From: Salegentibacter agarivorans
GTDB lineage: Bacteria > Bacteroidota > Bacteroidia > Flavobacteriales > Flavobacteriaceae
Assembly: GCF_900113135.1 (NCBI RefSeq)
Contig: NZ_FOOH01000010.1
Coordinates: 93,519 to 157,518 of the forward strand
Length of the DNA: 64,000 bases
Reading direction: 5' to 3'
The position numbers and the translations under genes are program-made. The notes under the pieces are model-generated. The model did no database searches. It had not been told where the DNA came from and was given only the letters and a program-made list of their open reading frames with translations. Shown here in pieces: positions 44,825 to 54,014 of this stretch. The first letter of the stretch is position 1, and every line of letters begins with the position of its first letter.

Positions 44825-47800
44825 ATGGAAAAAAAGACTAGCCTGTTTGTTCGGTCTATTTACCTTCGATTGAATCTCAAATATTTTTTGTTTTTCTTAT
44901 TAATGGTATTTCAGATTGCCCAGGCATATCCTTATGCGCTGAATCAAAATACGGTGACAGGAACTGTTACTGATTCTAACGGATTACCTCTTCCCGGGGT
45001 GACTGTCCAGGAAAAAGGAACGAACAATGGAGCACAGACCGATTTTGATGGGAATTACTCTATTACATTAGAAAACCAGGATGCGGTGCTGGTATTTTCT
45101 TTTGTTGGAATGCAAACGATTGAGCAAAATGTAAATGGACAATCTTTGATTGATGTTCAAATGGAAGTTAGCCAGGAATCTCTGGATGAGGTAGTATTGG
45201 TAGGGTATGGTACCCAAAATAGACGGTCTGTTACTACTTCTATTACCAAGGTGACTGAAGATGATTTTAACCAGGGAGTAGTAACTAATGCTTTATCTCT
45301 TATTCAGGGTAAAGTACCCGGATTGTCAATTACCCGACCTGCCGGAAATAACCCAAATGCAGGGACATCAATTCAGCTTAGAGGGGTTACCTCAATAACT
45401 GGTAATACAGAACCTTTAATCGTTATAGATGGTATTCCAGGTGGTAACTTAGACCTTGTACAGCAAAATGATATTGAGTCTTTTGATGTTCTTAAGAGTG
45501 GTGCTGCTTCAGCAATTTATGGAACCAGAGGAAACAATGGTGTTATACTAATAACTACCAAAAAAGGTAAATCTGGAGTAACTAGTTTTGATTATTCTAC
45601 GTTTTTATCAAGAGATTTTGTAAACGCTAAACCAAATTTTTTATCTGCAGCCCAGTATAGGCAGGCTATGGAAGATGGCGTTTTCTCTTCAAATGATTTC
45701 GGATATTCTACAGATATATTTGATGAACTTGTTAACGAAGCAAACCTTAGTCAGTATCATAATTTTGTTGCTTCTGGTGGAGGCGAAAATAGTAATTACA
45801 GGGTTTCCTTATACTATAGGAATCTTGAAGGAATTGCATTGGAAAATGAAAGAGAAGAATTTGGGGTTAGAGCTAGTTTTAATCAATCCGCTTTTGACGA
45901 TCGATTAAATTTTCAGTCTAGCATTGTAACTAACTTTAATAATGCTAATTTATTAGGAGGAGGTCAATTTGGTATTGTAACCGATTGGAACCCTACTGCA
46001 CCTATATATGCTCCTTATTCCGTTGAAGAAGGAACCGAGTTGTATAACGAAGGAAAATTCGGTTTTTATCAGCCTCAGCGAGGATACAATCCTTTTTCGG
46101 AATATGAAAACAGGTTTAATAAGAGACAGCAGCAAACTTTTTCTGGTGATGCTAAAGCTTCCTTTGAAATTACAGAAGGTCTAATAGTAGCTGCCTTTGG
46201 GTCTTACCAACGTAATACCTGGAATGACAGGCAGTATAGATCTATTCAGGATTGGAACCAGTACAACGATGGAAGTCAGTACCTGGGAACTGGTTATGCT
46301 TATAAATCAAACTTACTGGATCATACCACTACTTTTGAGCCTACCTTAACCTTTGAACGGGAAATAGGAGATCATGCTTTTGATCTATTAGGAGGCTATA
46401 GTTACCAGTATACTACTTTGGAAACTTTTGATATGAATAACAGTGGTTTTACTACTGATGCATTTTTAGACTGGAATTTTGGTGCTGGAAACGCAATTAT
46501 TGATACCGATTTACCCCGACCTGGTCTAAACAGTTTTAAAAATGATAATACGCTAATCGCGTTTTTTTCCAGAGTAAATTATTCTTTTAAAGATCGTTAT
46601 TTCCTACAGGCATCTATGCGTAGAGAAGGTTCTTCTAAATTTGGAGCTAATAATAAGTGGGGTAATTTTCCTGCTGTTTCTGCTGCCTGGTTAATCTCAG
46701 ATGAAGCTTTTATGGAAGATACAGACTTTGTTTCTAATCTTAAACTAAGAGCAGATTATGGTATTACCGGTAATCAGGGTATTCCCAATTATCAATCTCT
46801 GGTAACACTTGGGACCGGTGGGCGTTATCCAATTTACCCAGACTCTCCAAATGCCGATGGACAGTATATTCCAACGTTCTATCAAACCTACGGAGCTAAT
46901 AAAAACCCTAACCCAGATTTAAGATGGGAAAGGAAAAAGGAATGGAACTTAGGATTGGATTTTGGGCTGTTTAATAATAGATTAACTGGTGCTTTAGATG
47001 TTTATAACCGCCGCACCGAAGATTTACTTCTAAGTTATGAAGTGCCACAACCGCCGTTTGTTCAGCGTACTATTTATACTAATGTTGGTACCATAACTAA
47101 TAAAGGGGTAGAATTAGGAATGACTTTTAGAGCTATTAATTCTGAAGATTTTAGCTGGACTATAGATATGGCTGGTAGTTATCAGGAAAATGAACTAACT
47201 ACACTTTCTAATGATCAATTTATTGCCAGTGAAATTTATGGAGGAAATATTGGAAACCCAGGAAATTTAGGAGATGCAATTAGAAATACCGAAGGAGGGC
47301 CAATTGGAAATTTCTACGGAAAACGTTTTGCCGGCTTCACACAAGATGGCCAATGGCTTTTTTATAAGGCCGATGGCTCTGTAGTGCCAGCCAGTGAGAT
47401 TAGTCCGCGAGAAGATAATGCTATAATAGGAAACGGAATGCCTAAGTACAATGCATCCTTAACCAATACCTTTCGCTATAAGAACTTTGATCTTACTGTT
47501 TTCTTAAGAGGTAAATTTGACTATGATATTTTGAATACAGTAGACTTGTTTTATGGCAACCCAAATATTGGAGGCAATGTTTTGACTTCTGCTTTAGACC
47601 AGTATAGCCATATTAGTGAGCAGCCTCAATATTCAGATTATTACCTGGAAAGCGGCGATTTTGTAAAACTGGATAACGTAACTCTTGGATATAACTTCAA
47701 ATTTGGAGAAAATAGTCCTTTCAATGCCCTTAGGGTTTATGCCAACGCACGTAACCTTGCTGTAATAACTGGATATACAGGTAGAGATCCGGAAGTTCAG

Positions 47801-47887
47801 GATACCGGGCTTTATCCTGGTGTAGATGATAGAAATTTCTATCCTAGAACTACTACGATTACTGCTGGTATGAATGTTAAATTTTAA
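44825..47887 (+). CDS. SusC/RagA-type TonB-dependent outer-membrane transporter (mannan locus)
   Basis: A 1020-residue SusC-family importer. The leader is long (about 38 residues, ending AQAYPYA). The CarboxypepD_reg-like domain (VTGTVTDSNGLPLPGVTV) is followed by the plug start EVVLVGYGTQNRRSVTTS, IQLRGVTSITGNTEPLIVIDG and AIYGTRGNNGVILITTKKG. The barrel ends ITAGMNVKF. It should import mannan oligosaccharides cut at the surface by GH76. The SusD partner starts 11 bases downstream, and the operator/promoter lies 45 bases upstream. Confidence 0.95.
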   Translation: MEKKTSLFVRSIYLRLNLKYFLFFLLMVFQIAQAYPYALNQNTVTGTVTDSNGLPLPGVTVQEKGTNNGAQTDFDGNYSITLENQDAVLVFSFVGMQTIEQNVNGQSLIDVQMEVSQESLDEVVLVGYGTQNRRSVTTSITKVTEDDFNQGVVTNALSLIQGKVPGLSITRPAGNNPNAGTSIQLRGVTSITGNTEPLIVIDGIPGGNLDLVQQNDIESFDVLKSGAASAIYGTRGNNGVILITTKKGKSGVTSFDYSTFLSRDFVNAKPNFLSAAQYRQAMEDGVFSSNDFGYSTDIFDELVNEANLSQYHNFVASGGGENSNYRVSLYYRNLEGIALENEREEFGVRASFNQSAFDDRLNFQSSIVTNFNNANLLGGGQFGIVTDWNPTAPIYAPYSVEEGTELYNEGKFGFYQPQRGYNPFSEYENRFNKRQQQTFSGDAKASFEITEGLIVAAFGSYQRNTWNDRQYRSIQDWNQYNDGSQYLGTGYAYKSNLLDHTTTFEPTLTFEREIGDHAFDLLGGYSYQYTTLETFDMNNSGFTTDAFLDWNFGAGNAIIDTDLPRPGLNSFKNDNTLIAFFSRVNYSFKDRYFLQASMRREGSSKFGANNKWGNFPAVSAAWLISDEAFMEDTDFVSNLKLRADYGITGNQGIPNYQSLVTLGTGGRYPIYPDSPNADGQYIPTFYQTYGANKNPNPDLRWERKKEWNLGLDFGLFNNRLTGALDVYNRRTEDLLLSYEVPQPPFVQRTIYTNVGTITNKGVELGMTFRAINSEDFSWTIDMAGSYQENELTTLSNDQFIASEIYGGNIGNPGNLGDAIRNTEGGPIGNFYGKRFAGFTQDGQWLFYKADGSVVPASEISPREDNAIIGNGMPKYNASLTNTFRYKNFDLTVFLRGKFDYDILNTVDLFYGNPNIGGNVLTSALDQYSHISEQPQYSDYYLESGDFVKLDNVTLGYNFKFGENSPFNALRVYANARNLAVITGYTGRDPEVQDTGLYPGVDDRNFYPRTTTITAGMNVKF

Positions 47888-47898
47888 ACAAACAAGAA

Positions 47899-49515
47899 AT
47901 GAAGAATTTATTAAGTATAAAAAATTTAGCCTGCTTCGCGCTAGTATTTAGTTTCTTCGGCTGTATGGATTTGGATGAGAGTCCATATTCTGAACTAGAG
48001 GAATCAAATTTCTATAATAATGAATTAGAAATTATTCAGGCTACACTAAGACCTTTTACACACATGCAGGCCTGGTTGTCCTGGTCTGGCCAAAATGGCT
48101 ATTATTATCACAATGAATTATCAGCTGATCAGGTAGCCTGGCCTCAAAAAGGGCCTCATGGATTTGATGGTGGAGATCATATTAGACAACATTATCACAC
48201 CTGGACTCCTCAGGAAGGGAGACTGGCCAATACCTGGAGTTTAATGTGGACTGGAGTAGGATATGTAAACTCGGCCATTACTGATATCCAAAATATTGAT
48301 CCTGAATCTGCAAATATATCTCAGGAGCGTTTGGAATCTTTAGTAGCAGAATCAAAAGTTTTAAGAGCCTACCATTATATGAAATTAATGGATCTTTTTG
48401 GTAATATTCCAATTGTTACTCAAGTGGGCGAGCCCCAGAATCCAGCTACTGCATCCAGAGAAGAGGTTTTTGCCTTTGTAGAAAGTGAATTGTTGGAGAA
48501 TGTAGAAAGCCTTCAGCCGTTGTCACAATCCTTACTTGGTAGAGTATCTAAAGCTGTTGGATACGCTATGTTATCTGAACTTTATCTTAATGCCGAAGTT
48601 TGGAGTGGAGAACCAAGATGGCAGGAAAGCATTGAGTATGCCGATAAAGTAATTAATGGAGAAGGTGGGGCACTCATGGGAAGTATGGCCTTAGACCAGG
48701 ATCCATTAGGTCCTTTTAGTAACCAGAATGAACTTTCTCCAGAGAATATTTTCCAGTTTCCATTTAGTAGAGAAAATGGATTTGGCTATGATTGGCGCGC
48801 TTTTTATTCAGGATTCTCCAATATGGCCCCTGCATTAGATGTAAATTATTCAGGTTGGAATGCTTTTGTTGTAATTCCTTCAGCTTTTGATGAATATAAA
48901 GAGAGCGATATTAGAAAACAGGAGTGGTTTTTATTCGGACCTCAATATAGATTCGGTACAGATCAGCCAATTTTAGGATCAGAAGAATATAATGGACAGC
49001 CTTTGGTTTATGTAAACAATATTAGAAGAAATACTGAAGGCCAAACGGGAGAAGGAAGTATGACAGATGGAGAAGAGAACAGTGGTGCTCGTTTTCATAA
49101 ATATCGTTCGGGAACACAAACAGATGAAAACTATTTAGAAAACGATTTTGTGATTTACAGGTTAACCGAAATGTATTTTAACAAAGCTGAAGCTTTAATG
49201 CGATTAAATGGTGGAAGTGCAACCGCTGAAGCGGTAGACCTTATTAACGAAAGTAAGAGTCGTTATTTTAATGATGAAGACTGGACTGAGGCTTCTTATA
49301 CCACGGCTACTTTAACATTAGATGAGTTACTGGAAGAAAGAGGTCGTGAATTTATTTTTGAAGGGAAACGTCGTACAGATCTTATAAGATTTGGTGAATT
49401 TACCACGGGAACATGGTGGGATCACGAACCTAGTGAAGATTTTAGAACATTATATCCAATACCTCTAAGACAGGTGCAAACCAATCCTAATTTAGAACAA
49501 AATCCAGGTTATTAA
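47899..49515 (+). CDS. SusD/RagB-family surface lipoprotein (mannan locus)
   Basis: A 538-residue SusD-type glycan-binding lipoprotein (leader ends FSFFGC). Typical parts are MDLDESPYSELEESNFYNNE, VLRAYHYMKLMDLFGNIPIVT, YRLTEMYFNKAEALMRL, LLEERGREFIFEGKRRTDLIRFG and the end YPIPLRQVQTNPNLEQNPGY. It is very rich in Trp in the region of about 55-110, which may form the sugar-stacking surface. It is 11 bases from both neighbours in the operon. Confidence 0.95.
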   Translation: MKNLLSIKNLACFALVFSFFGCMDLDESPYSELEESNFYNNELEIIQATLRPFTHMQAWLSWSGQNGYYYHNELSADQVAWPQKGPHGFDGGDHIRQHYHTWTPQEGRLANTWSLMWTGVGYVNSAITDIQNIDPESANISQERLESLVAESKVLRAYHYMKLMDLFGNIPIVTQVGEPQNPATASREEVFAFVESELLENVESLQPLSQSLLGRVSKAVGYAMLSELYLNAEVWSGEPRWQESIEYADKVINGEGGALMGSMALDQDPLGPFSNQNELSPENIFQFPFSRENGFGYDWRAFYSGFSNMAPALDVNYSGWNAFVVIPSAFDEYKESDIRKQEWFLFGPQYRFGTDQPILGSEEYNGQPLVYVNNIRRNTEGQTGEGSMTDGEENSGARFHKYRSGTQTDENYLENDFVIYRLTEMYFNKAEALMRLNGGSATAEAVDLINESKSRYFNDEDWTEASYTTATLTLDELLEERGREFIFEGKRRTDLIRFGEFTTGTWWDHEPSEDFRTLYPIPLRQVQTNPNLEQNPGY

Positions 49516-49526
49516 AAAAATATAAT

Positions 49527-50327
49527 ATGAAGACAAAAATTTTCAATTTAAAGAATATCATCCTCGCTACTATTTTAGTAGGCCTGTTTTCCTGTGAGGG
49601 GCGCAGGGATTTCCCAGATTTGGTGGAGACTGGAGTTACTCTAGACAATACTGATATTTTACTTATTTCAGGAGAAACAGAGGAGATTAAAGCAAGATTT
49701 GTACCCAATATTTTTCCAGCCAGGGACTATGTTTGGGAGATTGGTGATCCTAGTGTTGCCGATCTTGTTATGAACGAAGATAAGTCAGTAACTATTACTG
49801 CCGTAGGAGCTGGAGAAACTGTTTTAAGAATAGTTTCTCAGGACCAGGAGAGTATAAGTGCTGAAGCACAATTAAAAGTGATTGCCTCTGCCCCGGTAGA
49901 TATTACTGATGAAGCGGTAATATCTGTAAATAGAGAGAATGGCGGTGGCCCAGAGGGCAATGAAGGCTCCCTAAAATTAATTGATGGAGATTTAAATTCG
50001 AAATATTTAGCCGGTTACGAGCAACCGTTTTGGGTAAACCTTGAGTTTGAAGAAGAGAAAGTAGTGAGTTTTTATCAATTAACCTCTGGAAATGATGCAC
50101 CAGATAGAGATCCGCGCGATTGGCAAATTCAGGGTTCTAATGATGGTGAAAACTGGGAAGTTTTGGATGAAAGAGTTGATCAAACTTTTAGCGGAAGAAA
50201 TTTAACCAGGGAGTTTTATTTTGAGAATGAAACGGCTTATACTCATTATAGGTTTAATGTAGTAAATAATAATGGCGGAGGTCTATTCCAAATGAGTGAG
50301 TGGCGCCTATTATCAATTCCAGAATAA
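49527..50327 (+). CDS. Surface glycan-binding lipoprotein with discoidin (F5/8 type C) domain
   Basis: A 266-residue lipoprotein (leader ends VGLFSC). Residues of about 35-115 resemble a BIg2-like bacterial Ig domain (GETEEIKARFVPNIFPARDYVWEIGDPSVADL, ITAVGAGETVLRIVS). Residues of about 130-265 are a discoidin/CBM32-type sandwich (LKLIDGDLNSKYLAGY, FWVNLEFEEEKVVSFYQLTSGND, WQIQGSNDGENWEVLDE, YTHYRFNVVNN). It has the place and build of a SusE/F-like surface glycan-binding protein directly after SusD and probably holds mannan at the cell. A terminator follows. Confidence 0.85.
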   Translation: MKTKIFNLKNIILATILVGLFSCEGRRDFPDLVETGVTLDNTDILLISGETEEIKARFVPNIFPARDYVWEIGDPSVADLVMNEDKSVTITAVGAGETVLRIVSQDQESISAEAQLKVIASAPVDITDEAVISVNRENGGGPEGNEGSLKLIDGDLNSKYLAGYEQPFWVNLEFEEEKVVSFYQLTSGNDAPDRDPRDWQIQGSNDGENWEVLDERVDQTFSGRNLTREFYFENETAYTHYRFNVVNNNGGGLFQMSEWRLLSIPE

Positions 50328-50338
50328 AGTTTTAGCCA

Positions 50339-50375
50339 AAGAGGTCAAACTAAGTATTTTGACCTCTTAATTTTT
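50339..50375 (+). terminator. Intrinsic terminator after the SusCD/binding-protein genes
   Basis: AAGAGGTCAAA and TTTGACCTCTT form a perfect 11-bp stem around CTAAGTAT, followed by AATTTTTAT. It may reduce transcription into the enzyme genes downstream and so set a high ratio of SusCD to enzymes. Confidence 0.8.
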
Positions 50376-50448
50376 ATCTGGTAATAATAATCCAGGATTA
50401 CCTAAGAGTGAATCAATTTAAATTAAAAAGAATTTATAAATAGAAATA

Positions 50449-50525
50449 GTGGAGGTGAGGCAATCATGTTTTAATAGTTTTTTCATATTTAGTTGTTAGC
50501 CTAATTAATTCCACCTCCGCTTTTT
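50449..50525 (+). other. Possible structured RNA element in the mid-operon gap
   Basis: GTGGAGGTG followed by AGGC (50449-50461) can pair with GCCT and CACCTCCGC (50499-50520) with a 9-base bulge, closing a loop of about 37 bases; TTTTTCTT follows. It may be a second terminator, a leader structure for the downstream genes or a small RNA. The 325-base gap otherwise shows no gene. Confidence 0.35.
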
Positions 50526-50652
50526 CTTATATAAATTTAATACCTATTTGAAAGTATTGACAAAGCTTAGCCTTGTAATACATTAAATCTTTTCCTCTAG
50601 AAATCTTTAAAGAGAATAAAGAGCTTGGAATAGAATTGAAAGAAATTAAAAA

Positions 50653-51327
50653 ATGAAAAATACCTGCCTGCTTATCACCTTGTTTACCCTCCTTGTGGTA
50701 ATCGAAATGCAAGCTCAGCAACCTGAAGTTTTTAAGGAAAAAGATAAAACTCTAATGTTTACCAACGATTCGCCTTTTTTAGATAGCGAGGTAAAGAACG
50801 GTTTAGTAAAAACCTTCTTTAAGGTTTATCCAAAAATGGTAAAAGATTTTAATCCTGAAGCTAAGGATACCATTTATGTTAAAATTGATACTTCCTATAC
50901 CGGGGTTGCCTTTGCGAACAATGGTAAAATCACAATAAGCTCCCAATGGCTTGAAAAGAAACCAAACGATTTAGATGTAATTACTCACGAAGCCATGCAT
51001 ATTGTACAATCCTATCCACATCAAGCGGATCCAGGGTGGCTTACCGAGGGAATTGCCGATTATGTACGTTATAAATATGGTGTTAATAATGAAGGTGCAG
51101 AATGGTTTCTGCCAGAATATTCACCCGATCAATCTTATAAAAATAGCTATAGAATAACCGCCAGGTTTTTAGCCTGGATTTCAAATAATTATAATCAGAA
51201 TCTTGTTGTAACTCTGGATAGAAATATGCGGGAAAATACCTATTCCGAAGTATTATGGAAAGAACTTACGGGTGCTACACTCGATGAGTTATGGGAAGCT
51301 TACGCAGAAAATCCTGATAATATTTAA
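50653..51327 (+). CDS. BSP-family (basic secretory protein) putative metallopeptidase
   Basis: A 224-residue exported protein (leader ends MQAQ, about 23) of the basic secretory protein family. The zinc-type motif VITHEAMHIVQSYP (HExxH) is followed after about 10 residues by PGWLTEGIADYVRYKYG, whose Glu is the likely third ligand, as in gluzincin-like peptidases. The length fits the family. Its place directly in front of GH125 suggests that it helps to open mannosylated proteins or trims peptide from glycopeptides. Peptidase activity of the family is not well established, so this is a fold-level call. Confidence 0.8.
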   Translation: MKNTCLLITLFTLLVVIEMQAQQPEVFKEKDKTLMFTNDSPFLDSEVKNGLVKTFFKVYPKMVKDFNPEAKDTIYVKIDTSYTGVAFANNGKITISSQWLEKKPNDLDVITHEAMHIVQSYPHQADPGWLTEGIADYVRYKYGVNNEGAEWFLPEYSPDQSYKNSYRITARFLAWISNNYNQNLVVTLDRNMRENTYSEVLWKELTGATLDELWEAYAENPDNI

Positions 51328-51397
51328 TGAAAAAAAATAGCGTATATACAAGAGGAATAAGAACTATCACTATTAAGTCCTACAGAAATTTTAATAT

Positions 51398-52831
51398 ATG
51401 AAACGTAGAAAATTTATACAAAATACTGCATTAGCAGGCGGTCTAACAATGTTGGATCCATTTCATCTTAATGCTTCAGAAATAAGCGATTTTTTTAAAA
51501 AATTCCCCGTGGTTAGAACTCCTAAGGGAGATCGAAATTTCGAAAGTAAAATAATTGAAAAGGTTATTGCAGAATTTCAGAAAAATGTAAAAGACGAAGA
51601 ACTGGGATGGCTTTTTAATAATTGCTTCCCTAATACTTTAGATACCACGGTAACCTATTCAGAAATAAATGGCAAACCAAACACCTATGTAATAACCGGG
51701 GATATCGATGCCATGTGGTTAAGGGATAGTGTAGCGCAGGTTTGGCCTTATATGACTTTTGTCGAGGAAGATCAAAAACTTAAAAAACTTATAGCGGGTG
51801 TTATAAACCAGCAGACTCAGTATATATTAAAAGATCCGTATGCTAATGCTTTTTATGATGATTCTGAAAAGAAAGGTGAATGGTTTAGCGATTTAACCGA
51901 TATGAAGCCTGGTGTACACGAGCGTAAATGGGAGATTGATTCCCTATGTTATCCTATTAGGTTAGGTTACCATTACTGGAAATCTACTGGCGATACCAGC
52001 CCTTTCGATGATAATTGGATAAAAGCCATTGATTCTATCCTTAAGGTATTTAAAGATCAGCAAAAAAAGGATGATAGAGGCGCATATTCTTTTCAAAGAG
52101 AAACTCCAAAAGCTACCGATACCCGTGCGTTGCAGGGGTATGGCTATCCAGTTAATCCAGTAGGCCTAATTTGTTCGGCATTTAGACCTAGTGATGATGC
52201 CACGGTGTTTTCGTTTTTAATTCCTTCAAATTTCTTTGCAGTGGTTAGCCTGGAGCAAGCTGCAGAAATGTTAACAGAAATCCATGGAGAGACCGATAAA
52301 GCAAATGAACTCCTGAAGTTAAGAAAAGAGGTGAAAGAAGCTTTGGATGAGTATGCCGTTGTAGATCATAAAAAATATGGTAAGATCTACGCTTTTGAAG
52401 TGGATGGTTTTGGCAACCAATTGTTAATGGATGATGCTAATGTTCCTAGTCTCCTTTCATTACCTTATCTAGGCGCCGTAGCTGCAGATGATCCTATTTA
52501 TCAAAATACAAGAGATTATATTTGGTCTAAAGACAATCCTTTCTTTTTCGAAGGCACTGCAGCTGAAGGAATAGGTGGCCCCCACGTTGCGCTAGATATG
52601 ATTTGGCCTATGTCTATTACCATGAAAGGTTTAACCAGTAAGGATGATAAAGAAATTAAATGGTGTATAAATACACTTAAAAATACTCATGGAGATACTG
52701 GCTTTATGCACGAAACCTTCCATAAAGACGATCCCACAAATTTCTCCCGGGAATGGTTTGCCTGGGCCAATACGCTATTTGGAGAATTTCTTTGGAAAAC
52801 TTACCAGGAAAAGCCGCATTTGTTGAAATAA
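51398..52831 (+). CDS. GH125 exo-alpha-1,6-mannosidase
   Basis: A 477-residue GH125 enzyme, which removes non-reducing alpha-1,6-linked mannose with inversion. The start MKRRKFIQNTALAGG looks like a twin-arginine leader. Family marks are GDIDAMWLRDSVAQVWPY, IDSLCYPIRLGYHYWK, GYGYPVNPVGLICSAFRPSDDAT, PSNFFAVVSLEQAAEML, FEGTAAEGIGGPHV and HGDTGFMHETFHKDDP, the last two holding the candidate catalytic acids. It works after GH92 has stripped side branches. The kinase gene begins about 40 bases downstream. Confidence 0.93.
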   Translation: MKRRKFIQNTALAGGLTMLDPFHLNASEISDFFKKFPVVRTPKGDRNFESKIIEKVIAEFQKNVKDEELGWLFNNCFPNTLDTTVTYSEINGKPNTYVITGDIDAMWLRDSVAQVWPYMTFVEEDQKLKKLIAGVINQQTQYILKDPYANAFYDDSEKKGEWFSDLTDMKPGVHERKWEIDSLCYPIRLGYHYWKSTGDTSPFDDNWIKAIDSILKVFKDQQKKDDRGAYSFQRETPKATDTRALQGYGYPVNPVGLICSAFRPSDDATVFSFLIPSNFFAVVSLEQAAEMLTEIHGETDKANELLKLRKEVKEALDEYAVVDHKKYGKIYAFEVDGFGNQLLMDDANVPSLLSLPYLGAVAADDPIYQNTRDYIWSKDNPFFFEGTAAEGIGGPHVALDMIWPMSITMKGLTSKDDKEIKWCINTLKNTHGDTGFMHETFHKDDPTNFSREWFAWANTLFGEFLWKTYQEKPHLLK

Positions 52832-52872
52832 CAAAATTATAAAAACCGAAAATCTTACTGCTAAGTTTGCAA

Positions 52873-53997
52873 ATGAAAATATTTCAAGACGAAAGAATAG
52901 TTTTAACATTAGATGCAGGTGGGACTAATTTTGTTTTTTCCGCTTTAAAAGGAGGAAAACCAATTACTCCACTTATCACCTTACCATCCAACTCAACAGA
53001 TTTAGAAAAATGCCTGGAAAATATTATTGAAGGTTTCAAAAGAGTAAAAAAGCTTTTATTGCCAGAAAAGGCAGTGGCTATTAGTTTTGCTTTCCCAGGA
53101 CCTGCAGAATACGAAAAAGGGATTATTATAAGCCCTCCAAACTTCCCCTCTTTTAAAGAGGGCGTGGCCTTGGGACCAATGTTGGAGGATTATTTTAACT
53201 TGCCTACTTATATTAATAATGACGGAGATCTTTTTACCTATGGAGAGGCTATTGGTGGCTTTCTTCCAGAGGTTAATAATGGTTTTAAAGAATTCGGAAT
53301 AAAAAAAGAATTTAAAAATCTAATAGGTATTACTTTAGGAACCGGTTTTGGCGCCGGGGTTGTTATAAACCAGGAAATATGTGCAGGAGATAATTCTGCG
53401 GGGGGAGAAATTTGGTTGATGAGAAATCTCTTAGAGCCAAAAATTATTGCCGAAGAAAGTGTAAGTGTAAGGGGAATCCAATCTTACTATAAAGATTACT
53501 CTAAAGAAAGCTTTGAGTTAAGCCCAAAAGATATTTTTCAAATTGCCGTAGGAGATAAAAATGGAAATAGGGAAGCCGCAGTTATGGCTTATGATAGTGT
53601 TGCGAAAGTTGCCGCAGAAGCACTGGCCAATGTTATGAATATAATTGATGGAGGTGTAGTTATTGGTGGGGGCATAGCAGGTTCTTCTAAATTACTGTTG
53701 CCACAAATATTAGAGCATCTTAATGGAAAAATTGAGAATAGGAACAAAGACAGGTTTAATAGAATAGTATCTCAGGCTTTTTCTTTTGAAGAACAAAAAA
53801 CTAAGCAGGCATTTTATAAAACTGCAATGAAAAAAATTAAAGTTCCATTTTCTACCAGGGAAATTGAATTCGTAGAAGATAAAAGAGTCCCGGTGGGTAT
53901 TTCCAGGTTGGGCACCAACAATGCTACTATGTTGGGAGCTTACGCAGTAGCTTTATCGAAATCTGGAAGAGTACTGGAGAAGAAGGAGAAGGTATAA
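52873..53997 (+). CDS. ROK-family sugar kinase
   Basis: A 374-residue ROK-fold kinase, started at the ATG at 52873 because the longer frame begins with TTG. The ATP loop is LTLDAGGTNFVFSAL (Asp14), the catalytic region reads YINNDGDLFTYGEA (Asn-Asp), and GITLGTGFGAGVVI and IDGGVVIGGGIAG are intact. The usual ROK zinc site CxCGxxGCxE is missing; the equivalent place has CAGDNSAGGEIW. The protein is also longer than the common 300 residues. In this locus a mannokinase or a kinase for an oxidised or other hexose is likely (inference). Confidence 0.87.
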   Translation: MKIFQDERIVLTLDAGGTNFVFSALKGGKPITPLITLPSNSTDLEKCLENIIEGFKRVKKLLLPEKAVAISFAFPGPAEYEKGIIISPPNFPSFKEGVALGPMLEDYFNLPTYINNDGDLFTYGEAIGGFLPEVNNGFKEFGIKKEFKNLIGITLGTGFGAGVVINQEICAGDNSAGGEIWLMRNLLEPKIIAEESVSVRGIQSYYKDYSKESFELSPKDIFQIAVGDKNGNREAAVMAYDSVAKVAAEALANVMNIIDGGVVIGGGIAGSSKLLLPQILEHLNGKIENRNKDRFNRIVSQAFSFEEQKTKQAFYKTAMKKIKVPFSTREIEFVEDKRVPVGISRLGTNNATMLGAYAVALSKSGRVLEKKEKV

Positions 53998-54014
53998 CCA
54001 CATAAATTGAATTA

